Origin: Psoroptes ovis
Lineage: Eukaryota > Arthropoda > Arachnida > Sarcoptiformes > Psoroptidae
Direction: 5' to 3'
DNA length: 64,000 nucleotides
NCBI GenBank assembly: GCA_002943765.1
Contig: PQWQ01000001.1
Location: 248,001-312,000, forward strand
Below the pieces are notes generated by a model. It had not been told where the DNA came from. It was given only the letters and a program-made list of their open reading frames with translations, and searched no databases. Of the stretch, positions 60,901-64,000 are shown piece after piece (the stretch's first letter is position 1; each line of letters starts with the position of its first letter). A program made the translations under genes and the position numbers.

Positions 60901-62009
60901 GAATGAACTTTTCGAACAGCCTAATATATGAAGCATTCGACAAGCGAAAATTAATTGGCAAAAATTTAAAAATTGGAAAATTTCAAAATTAAGAAAAAAC
61001 TACCAGAATTTAAAATGAATAGGAAAGCTATTTGAAGCTGAACAGCAGCGTTCATTCATTCATTCATTCATTCAGAGCTTAAAACTCTTGAATGGATTTC
61101 AATTCATTTTTATTATGGTAAAGCACAGTGAATACCATTCAAATTAATTAATTGAATTTTTATTATTTTTCATTTTTTCCATTGGAAAATATGCTTTGAA
61201 AAAACTGCTGATACATCCGCGCAAACAATAATAGATTATAGATGATCATCATCATACACAGAAACAAATTAAATTAACACCATCACCATCACCACCACCG
61301 AATATTCTTTGTGGTTTTTGAAATAAATGGAAAAACATATGTGTGTTTTGCCTGTCATAATTTGTTGTTGTTGTTTTGGCGTATTTAAGTGTTTATATAA
61401 AATGAATATTTATGATGATATTCAAAGGGGGGGGGGGGGGAATTTTTCAAATTTTTCAAATTTTTGAATGAAATACAGCCTTATAATTTTCAATTTTTTT
61501 GCCGAATCAAATTTATCAAAAATAAATAAGAATCGAAAAAATGGTAAACTTACCGCCAATCCAATAGAAACGTTCATTATAATTAATATCTTCGTGTTGT
61601 CGATGAATCGGTAAGGCTATAGTTTCGTTAATTGAATGAGAATAAAGTAAAAATAAGATCGGGATGAATAAATTGCTTGTCAGGTTTATTTCAAAAAAAA
61701 TATGAATGGAAAAATATGAATACCTTTTAATGTAATATTTACACTATCCAAACCGATATAAACACCAACATTTGCATGAATTTTTTCACGTGAAAAAGCA
61801 CGATATGGACCAGCAATCGAGCCTTTTGCAACATGCCAATTTGAGCCACAATTTGAAACTGATTGAAAAAGAAAAAGAAATTCAAATTTAATAAATAAAT
61901 TCAAGATTCAAATCAATTCAAAAACAATGAAACCAATTGATTGATACATACTTAATATAACGGCACCGATGAATAGACTTGTGGTGACACAAATAAATGT
62001 CGAAATGCG
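33698..62009 (-). CDS. DUOXA: Dual oxidase maturation factor (DUOXA/NIP), 8 exons, 5' partial
   Basis: DUOXA proteins are multi-pass ER membrane proteins that bind dual oxidase (DUOX) and allow it to mature, leave the ER and make hydrogen peroxide. Joined exons are 62009-61952, 61858-61724, 61616-61554, 48650-48497, 47612-47401, 47271-46864, 46764-45675 and 33929-33698. They give 783 residues and a TGA stop, and every junction has GT-AG ends and matching phase. Family landmarks appear in order: membrane segment ending TSLFIGAVIL (about 10-19), sequon N60-I-T, INYNERFYW (75-83), ALAKGLP (96-102), HYRLAGYYTS (124-133), a hydrophobic pair at about 134-153 and 160-180, FSYGWCFWLVFAAG (195-208), and a last membrane segment to about 225. 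The first membrane segment and start codon are missing, so 5' exons must lie past 64000. The tail (about 227-783) is much longer than in human DUOXA1 (about 340 residues in total) and is mostly low-complexity. Family assignment is firm. DUOX partnership is inferred from the family. Confidence 0.93.
34476..34555 (-). mobile_element. Mariner-type MITE, family C
   Basis: Left ATAGGTTGTCCGAAAAG, right CTTTTCGGACAACTTAA; within the terminal DUOXA intron. Confidence 0.86.
34926..35006. mobile_element. Mariner-type MITE, variant core
   Basis: Outer ends ATAAGGTTGTCCGAAAAATTC and TTATCGGACAACGTA; inner arms GCCGATTTTTC and GAAAATCGGC pair over a unique loop. Confidence 0.78.
35030..35449 (-). CDS. 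Anonymous 139-codon ORF, MITE read-through, in DUOXA intron
   Basis: Runs through the MITE at 35209-35291. The C-terminal part (DDDDDDGEKFDLILFSIRKK, then TGKIIMIEYEFGF) follows an excellent acceptor (tttttgttgtccctacag ending at 35134) on the same strand as DUOXA. Spliced from DUOXA exon g it would hit a stop at once, so it is not an in-phase exon of that gene. Either a separate or decayed sequence, or an alternative terminal exon. Confidence 0.2.
   Translation of the reverse strand: MSSFISYSFKSFSKNSEYHFCIFHIHPVYSYMHQFSYRGIKSKINKFPYFFSIGCCPISFCRFSHNSLRYNRPKNFSDNLIHIKFDNLSFMTLNFFSLIFFVVPTVDDDDDDGEKFDLILFSIRKKTGKIIMIEYEFGF
35209..35291 (-). mobile_element. Mariner-type MITE, family C
   Basis: Right end has a small ACA duplication (GGACAACAACCTA). 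Read through by a 139-codon minus-strand ORF. Confidence 0.82.
35779..36075 (+). CDS. Anonymous 96-98-codon open frame
   Basis: Open from after tandem TAA stops to a TAA just before a MITE. There is no ATG near the front (a GTG at 35785). Content such as NVKLCWANFFFSQKSFID is not simple repeat, but no domain is recognised. Antisense to the DUOXA intron. Confidence 0.15.
   Translation, partial: FRVIPSDSHSVSYTFSIYSIINQQNVKLCWANFFFSQKSFIDNISAYFLSHISLSAPLFFIILQKIFKDHFRNHISENFILFSDKNNAQYLQTQIKIK
36081..36164 (-). mobile_element. Mariner-type MITE, family B
   Basis: Right end carries an extra CTA triplet (GGACAACCTACTAA). Confidence 0.86.
36282..36301. repeat. TG dinucleotide microsatellite
   Basis: Ten TG units inside the terminal DUOXA intron. 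Confidence 0.95.
37000..37079 (-). mobile_element. Mariner-type MITE, family A
   Basis: Left TTAGGTTGTCCCATAAG, right CTTATGGGACAACCTAA, TA flanks; one of the cleanest hairpins. Confidence 0.9.
37959..38265 (+). CDS. Exon-like ORF with one membrane segment
   Basis: Follows an acceptor-like gaattattttag and stays open for about 101 codons to TGA. The first two thirds are hydrophilic (DNICLPINNEQDANG; KQQRQSRSQKTIKEVWKM), then about 25 hydrophobic residues and a short end, like a terminal exon of a single-pass protein. The hydrophobic part derives from ATT/ATC repeats. Antisense to the DUOXA intron; upstream exons not found. Confidence 0.22.
38545..38625 (+). mobile_element. Mariner-type MITE, family C
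   Basis: Left TTAGGTTGTCTGAAAAG, right CTTTGCGGACAAACCTTA. Confidence 0.84.
38704..38721. repeat. CTAT tetranucleotide microsatellite
   Basis: More than four CTAT units followed by a short CAT repeat. Confidence 0.9.
39981..40445 (+). CDS. Anonymous 154-codon ORF containing a MITE
   Basis: The longest open frame outside DUOXA. The first 95 codons are basic and non-repetitive (contain KMCILSSRTKRKNVKYCQKQ and NTEIHRDIYRQFSLLNFLAK). The frame then crosses the MITE at 40269-40348 and ends in Asn/Asp/His repeats. An 80-bp MITE plus TA duplication shifts the frame, so the original reading frame, if real, ended differently. No domain recognised. Confidence 0.25.
   Translation: MIMYFIDYYQFLVRFIKSFIQSFILNLLISEKISFKMCILSSRTKRKNVKYCQKQIISNTEIHRDIYRQFSLLNFLAKIYKDIFFQVLLHKVIIKILGCPINSCRLFNDFLRYNRQELMGQPNLFYLIKFNNNNDDDHCHHHHHHHISISISHG
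40269..40348 (+). mobile_element. Mariner-type MITE, family C with CCC-type ends
   Basis: Left TTAGGTTGTCCCATAAA, right CTTATGGGACAACCCAA. Lies inside the 154-codon plus-strand ORF. Confidence 0.87.
40713..40793 (+). mobile_element. Mariner-type MITE, family B with C-like left half
   Basis: Left half reads GTTCTTGCCGATTTTTATG (C-like first arm), right half GATTAAACATGATGAAC (B). Confidence 0.84.
40973..40994. repeat. TG dinucleotide microsatellite
   Basis: Eleven TG units; a short CA repeat lies about 100 bp upstream on the same strand. Confidence 0.95.
43015..43096 (+). mobile_element. Mariner-type MITE, family B
   Basis: Left ATCAAGTTGTCCGTAAAG, right CTTTTCGGACAACTTGA; left TTAGG lost. 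Confidence 0.82.
44067..44146 (+). mobile_element. Mariner-type MITE, family A
   Basis: Both ends carry the same change: TTGGGTTGTCC on the left, GGACAACCCAA on the right. Confidence 0.88.
44382..44461 (+). mobile_element. Mariner-type MITE, family C with CCC-type ends
   Basis: Left TTGGATTGTCCCATAAG, right CTTATGGGATAACCTAA. Confidence 0.86.
44757..44836 (+). mobile_element. Mariner-type MITE, family C
   Basis: Left TTAGGTTGTCCGATAAG, right CTTTTCGGACAACCTAA; right inner arm GGCCAGAAC resembles family B. Confidence 0.87.
45153..45233 (-). mobile_element. Mariner-type MITE, family A
   Basis: Left TTGGGTTGTCCCATAAG, right CTTATGGGACAACCTAA. Nearest element to exon g, about 440 bp away. Confidence 0.88.
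45675..46764 (-). CDS. DUOXA: DUOXA exon g, low-complexity cytosolic tail
   Basis: A 1090-nt exon after a 99-bp intron, with acceptor atcaaag and donor GTAGGT. It consists mainly of Asn, Ser, Thr, Asp, His and Gln runs with short charged spacers. It closes with a non-repetitive stretch containing EKREAELNNSHIKIGPTFGH and AGFRAIKTGFIS. The complex ending suggests a conserved C-terminal module behind a slippage-expanded linker. It ends with two bases (AG) of an Arg codon. Confidence 0.9.
46864..47271 (-). CDS. DUOXA: DUOXA exon f, last membrane segment and start of tail
   Basis: The acceptor is ttttcacag and the donor is GTAAGT. It opens with GLTAVFIGATVSIVDILFP, the end of the last membrane segment, then a conserved-looking stretch with VDYDTPYRYFVGNDMHIIG. 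After that come His-rich (HHHHHQHQHQ), Ser/Asn-rich and Asn-rich tracts from trinucleotide repeats. It ends in phase 1. Confidence 0.92.
47401..47612 (-). CDS. DUOXA: DUOXA exon e, membrane segments
   Basis: Encodes the rest of one membrane segment (LAFTTWLLMNILLCAV), a second (LTGALMLLSNLLYVMMI) and the start of the last (FSYGWCFWLVFAA). The acceptor is tttcttag and the donor is GTATGT. If the 129-bp intron after it were retained, it would reach an in-frame TAA within a few codons. Confidence 0.94.
47850..47929 (-). mobile_element. Mariner-type MITE, family C with CCC-type ends
   Basis: Intact termini with TA flanks, in the DUOXA intron between exons d and e. Confidence 0.88.
48497..48650 (-). 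CDS. DUOXA: DUOXA exon d
   Basis: Separated from exon c by about 12.9 kb. It encodes ANQMKHEFQRALAKGLPFP, then a short loop, then WGRHYRLAGYYTSITLW, which leads into the next membrane segment. The acceptor is aaatag and the donor is GTAAGT. It enters in phase 1 and leaves in phase 2, completing a Trp codon with exon e. Confidence 0.93.
49150..49176. repeat. AC dinucleotide microsatellite
   Basis: About thirteen AC units in the large DUOXA intron, just left of exon d's intron boundary region. Confidence 0.95.
50304..50384 (+). mobile_element. Mariner-type MITE, family C
   Basis: Left TTAAGTTGTCCGAAAAG, right CTTTATGGACAACCTGA. Confidence 0.84.
50569..50649 (-). mobile_element. Mariner-type MITE, family B
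   Basis: Left TGTAGGTTGTCTGAAAAG, right TTTCTGGACAACCTAA. Confidence 0.84.
50903..50982 (+). mobile_element. Mariner-type MITE, family C with CCC-type ends
   Basis: Left TTAGGTTGTCCCATAAG, right CTTATGGGACAATCCAA. Confidence 0.87.
51890..51969 (+). mobile_element. Mariner-type MITE, family A
   Basis: Left TTAAGTTGTCCCATAAG, right CTTATGGGACAACCTAA. Confidence 0.88.
52756..52836 (+). mobile_element. Mariner-type MITE, family C, paired arm substitutions
   Basis: Left arm AAGTTGTTG and right arm CAACAACTT both depart from the usual AAGTTCTTG/CAAGAACTT at the paired position, so the hairpin is kept. Confidence 0.87.
53813..53892 (-). mobile_element. Mariner-type MITE, family B
   Basis: Intact termini TTAGGTTGTCCGAAAAG and CTTTTCGGACAACCTAA with TA flanks. 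Confidence 0.9.
54547..54628 (-). mobile_element. Mariner-type MITE, family C with CCC-type ends
   Basis: Left TTGAGTTGTCCCATAAG; right end CTTATGGGACAATACCAA has extra bases. Confidence 0.84.
55162..55241 (+). mobile_element. Mariner-type MITE, family A
   Basis: Left TTAGGTTGTCCCATAAG, right CTTATGGGACAACCTAA; inner arms differ (TTGGCG against TGACAA). Confidence 0.87.
55997..56245 (+). CDS. Anonymous 82-codon ORF in DUOXA intron
   Basis: ATG in context GAAGAATGGCA. Codon use is more even than in neighbouring chance ORFs (contains MAFMAQRHEYKNGIHFLSFG and KSLCYVLHRLMQIHLYKLQM). It ends TGA at 56245, about 115 bp before a MITE. Antisense to DUOXA. No family is recognised. Confidence 0.25.
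   Translation: MAFMAQRHEYKNGIHFLSFGLRIFEQKYLTFTQFYIYDSAILLKSLCYVLHRLMQIHLYKLQMQVFVCISFQNEMKKFEIEI
56360..56441 (-). mobile_element. Mariner-type MITE, family B
   Basis: Left TTAGGCTGTACGAAAAG, right CTTTTCGGACAGCCTAA. Confidence 0.84.
56719..56797 (-). mobile_element. Mariner-type MITE, family A
   Basis: Left TTAGGTTATCCCATAAG, right CTTATGGGACAACCTAA. Confidence 0.87.
57306..57385 (-). mobile_element. Mariner-type MITE, family C
   Basis: Left TTAGGTTGTCCAAAAAG, right CTTTTCGGACAACTTAA. Confidence 0.87.
57857..57936 (-). mobile_element. Mariner-type MITE, family C
   Basis: Left TTAGGTTGTCCGAAAAG, right CTTATCGGACAGCCTAA. Confidence 0.87.
58384..58464. mobile_element. Mariner-type MITE, variant core, decayed
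   Basis: Left TTAGGTTGTCCGAAAAG intact; right arm lost except GCCGGACAATCTAA, so little hairpin remains. Confidence 0.74.
58713..59079 (+). pseudogene. Decayed coding relic with CxxC motif (transposase-like?)
   Basis: One frame (58713-58841) reads FASLIFEKFKKNKELTKL and stops. A second frame, open from after 58773, carries KLELEYTLRRRKGAEKALVN, then LLGRQTVCIYCSELF, two stop codons (TAA TAA), and continues SNELIEKYVNCLTNTNQAKY and WFSDGV before TGA. The regional base composition is coding-like. The order of a hydrophobic helix and then a CxxC motif faintly recalls the C-terminus of piggyBac-type transposases, but this is a guess. In-frame stops and a frame change show it is not functional. 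Confidence 0.4.
60844..60924 (+). mobile_element. Mariner-type MITE, family B
   Basis: Left TTTGGTTGTCCAGAAAG, right CTTTTCGAACAGCCTAA. Confidence 0.84.
61427..61440. repeat. G14 homopolymer
   Basis: Fourteen consecutive G residues in otherwise AT-rich intron sequence, about 110 bp downstream (in gene orientation) of DUOXA exon c. Confidence 0.95.
61554..61616 (-). CDS. DUOXA: DUOXA exon c, INYNE motif
   Basis: A 63-nt exon with a GTAAGT donor and an atag acceptor. It encodes ALPIHRQHEDINYNERFYW; the INYNE-x-F-x-W motif is a hallmark of DUOXA. Both ends are phase 1. It was too short to be found by ORF length and was identified from motif and splice phase. Confidence 0.93.
61724..61858 (-). 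CDS. DUOXA: DUOXA exon b, extracellular loop
   Basis: The acceptor follows a long T tract (tttcaatcag) and the donor is GTATTC. It encodes the start of the first extracellular loop, with PYRAFSREKIHANVGVYIGL and the N-glycosylation sequon in SVNITLK, which aligns with the conserved NITL motif of the family. Both ends are phase 1. Confidence 0.93.
61952..62009 (-). CDS. DUOXA: DUOXA exon a (first exon in window)
   Basis: Encodes RISTFICVTTSLFIGAVIL, matching the second membrane segment of DUOXA proteins. The acceptor is ctatag and the donor is GTATGT. It starts in phase 0 and ends with one base of the next codon. The upstream exon is not found in the remaining 2 kb. Confidence 0.88.
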
Positions 62010-63610
62010 CTATAGAATTCATCGTTTTTGAAACGATTTCATAGAAATAAATGGGAAAAAAACAAGAAGAAAATATTAAAATTTAATCAATCATATAATG
62101 GATATGGTTTTTCAGTGATAACCAAAAAAACATGCAATAAAATCGGTCAAATTAATTGAATTTACATGGATGAAAATATACAGGAAAAGACAAAACGAGG
62201 AAAACATCTGTTTTCATTCAAGAATCTAGACCACATTGCACTGTGAAAACATGAAAAAAAAATACAAACATTTTTATCCATTTGTCATCGCGAAAAAGAA
62301 ACGGAAAAAAAATTGAATGGTATTATCATCATCATCATCATCATCATCATAAGGATAATGGAATAATATTCATCATTTATTTTCATCAATTTTTCTCTGG
62401 GTCCAAGGAAACGATATTTTGGGTGCAGAGAGAAAAGAAAAATAGATAAATGATTAAAAAGAATTACAATCAAATGGGGCCAAATGTGTCAAATGGAACA
62501 TTTTTTTTCGAATAATTCCAAAGGGGGCCAAACGAATAACGAATTTAATGACAAATGACAAAATATGTATTCGTTTATGAGCAATTCGTTTTTCGCCCAT
62601 TCATTTCATTTTATTTCATATTTCAATTGATCAAAATTGATTGATACTTATTTATTTATTATTTTCATTTTGTTTGTTTCTATATTTATCTAAAAGACAA
62701 TTCACTTTAATACAACATATATATAAGAAAAAGACAATTGAATGATCGAAAAATGTCTTTGAAATGAAACAAACAAACATAAAAATGATGAATACAATAT
62801 TTTTTCATTCGGGTCATTCATTTCACAAACACATTAATACACAAGCACTCATTCAATTCATTCATTCAATACATTCATTGATAAATTCTATTGATTTCTA
62901 ATAATCCTTGTGTTTCATGTATTTGTATTCAATTCCATGTATTATTTTATCATAGAAATTGAATAAACAACAAGAAAAATAAGGAAAAGATTTGAAATGT
63001 TTCAAAATGTATCAATGATTCAAAAAAAAAAAAAAAATGATTTCAAATGAATAATCGAATAATACACACACAGAAATATTGAAAGACAGCCAAAGATCGA
63101 AAAATGATTAATGATCCAGGAATATTTTCTCGATATATTTCATTTTCTACCCCAAAGAAAAAATAACAAATAAACTAGTTTGAAAGTAACAAATATAATT
63201 GGAGTTTTGTAAGGGGGTAAACCCTTAAACAACAACAACAAAAGCTACAACAGCTAAAACAACAACGACAACAGCAGTAATTCATTCATTTAATATGTTG
63301 ACATTGATCATCATTATTGATCATCATTGATCATTGATCATTGATCACCATCATCATCATCATCATCATTATTTGTATTTATATTATATCGATATAAATG
63401 AATAAATATTGATCTTTTGTACATCATAAGAGTAATGGTGAAATGAATGAATTGAATGAAATGAATGAACACAGAAAAAAAATGGATGAATTACACTTGT
63501 TTTATAATTCAGTAATTATGTAATATTTGAAAGAAAAATTATTTTGAATGGATTAACTAACTATATTAATATTATTATTTATATTAATAATAATTGTGTA
63601 TGAGCAAATA

Positions 63611-63691
63611 TTGGGTTGTCCCATAAGTTCTTGTCATTTTTTAAGATTTTTTTTCATTCGAAAAACGGCAAGAACTTATTGGACAACCTGA
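63611..63691 (+). mobile_element. Mariner-type MITE, family A
   Basis: Left TTGGGTTGTCCCATAAG, right CTTATTGGACAACCTGA. Faces an inverted A copy 79 bp away. Confidence 0.86.
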
Positions 63692-63770
63692 TACATTGAT
63701 TGATGATAATCGATGATATTTTTTTGGGATTTGAACAGATATTTTCAATATATTTTACAATGTAAAAATA

Positions 63771-63849
63771 CTGGATTGTCCCATAAATTCTTGCCATTTT
63801 TCGAATAAAAAAAATTGATAAAATGGCAAGAACTTATAGAACAACCTAA
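63771..63849 (-). mobile_element. Mariner-type MITE, family A, paired arm substitutions
   Basis: Left CTGGATTGTCCCATAAA, right CTTATAGAACAACCTAA. Inner arms GCCATTTT and AAAATGGC differ from consensus GCCG/CGGC at paired bases. Confidence 0.86.
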
Positions 63850-64000
63850 TACAAAAATTCAAGTAATAATTGATCAAATTTATGATCTTTAAATTTTTTT
63901 CTTCGTTAATCATTTGACAGTATATAATTGTCAAATTTTTCACTTGTCATATTTTTTCTACTACTTTGTTGTCAATTTTTTTTTTCACTTGTCACTTGTA

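Larger units (their letters stand above)
48651..61553 (-). other. DUOXA: Large DUOXA intron (about 12.9 kb)
   Basis: Bounded by a GTAAGT donor next to exon c and an aaatag acceptor before exon d. It holds 14 mariner-type MITEs, several microsatellites, an 82-codon plus-strand ORF (55997) and a decayed coding relic (58713-59079). No further DUOXA exon is needed, because exons c and d join in phase. Confidence 0.85.
145..63849. repeat. Overview: 69-copy mariner-type MITE swarm
   Basis: All copies are about 80 bp. The consensus terminal repeat is TTAGGTTGTCC followed by CATAAGTTC or GAAAAGTTC, mirrored at the other end, and most copies are flanked by TA. The TIR form and TA target fit the Tc1/mariner superfamily, and no transposase is seen. 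Family A (17 copies) is a near-perfect hairpin with core CCGTTTTT...AAAAACGG. Family B (24 copies) has only the outer TIRs paired, with core GGCCGATTTTCATGAGCAAC then GATTAAGCGGAATGAAC. Family C (25 copies) has core GCCGATTTTCCAATGATTTT then CTACGATATAATCGGC. Three copies are variants. Strand in the entries below is the orientation of this core. Confidence 0.9.
62010..64000 (-). other. 5' intron of DUOXA, incomplete
   Basis: Upstream of the first visible DUOXA exon. I see no match to the family's N-terminal membrane segment here. Content is AT-rich sequence, CAT/GAT microsatellites near 62325-62350 and 63300-63370, and two family A MITEs close to the right edge. Confidence 0.6.

Noticed and set aside
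145..63849. Regularly recurring hairpins as a CRISPR-like or tRNA-like array
   Set aside because: Spacing is irregular (43 bp to 4.5 kb), copies occur in both orientations, and TA flanks and terminal repeats identify transposable elements.

Overview
The window is eukaryotic nuclear DNA and very AT-rich. It shows spliced genes with GT-AG introns, abundant microsatellites, and coding sequence with long Asn, His, Asp and Ser runs. The codon bias, the amino-acid runs and an arthropod-type DUOXA gene suggest an arthropod. An acariform (house-dust-mite-like) mite is my best guess, inferred from style rather than from a diagnostic marker. I see no rRNA, tRNA, CRISPR array or bacterial operon.

One gene is certain. 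On the minus strand, eight exons between 62009 and 33698 encode a dual-oxidase maturation factor (DUOXA; Drosophila moladietz/NIP family). The splice phases agree at all seven junctions, and the joined coding sequence is 2352 nt (783 codons plus stop). The first exon or exons, carrying the N-terminal membrane segment, lie beyond base 64000. Introns of about 12.9 kb (48651-61553) and 11.7 kb (33930-45674) make up most of the gene. After the last membrane segment the protein has a tail of about 550 residues of low-complexity repeats, ending in a short complex C-terminal stretch.

The most striking non-genic feature is a swarm of 69 miniature inverted-repeat elements of about 80 bp. They have mariner-like termini (TTAGGTTGTCC...GGACAACCTAA) at TA targets, roughly one per 0.9 kb. 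They fall into three core families (A, B, C) in both orientations, plus three variants. None overlaps a DUOXA exon. A single hAT-type MITE with a perfect 8-bp target duplication lies at 9444-9630.

Layout: 1-11.7 kb is dense in MITEs with no convincing gene. The 4.5 kb from 11.7 to 16.2 kb is free of MITEs, has a plus-strand TATA box and CAA/CAG-rich sequence resembling a long 5' leader. From 18.0 to 19.2 kb there are weak plus-strand coding signals, including one exon-like cysteine-containing segment. From 19 to 33 kb is MITE-rich with a few short or decayed ORFs. From 33.7 to 62.0 kb is the DUOXA gene; its large introns carry 13 and 14 MITEs, several anonymous ORFs and one decayed coding relic (58.7-59.1 kb). 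From 62.0 to 64 kb is the upstream DUOXA intron.

In DNA this AT-rich, open frames of 60-100 codons are expected by chance. All anonymous ORFs listed are therefore low confidence and are kept apart from the DUOXA call.
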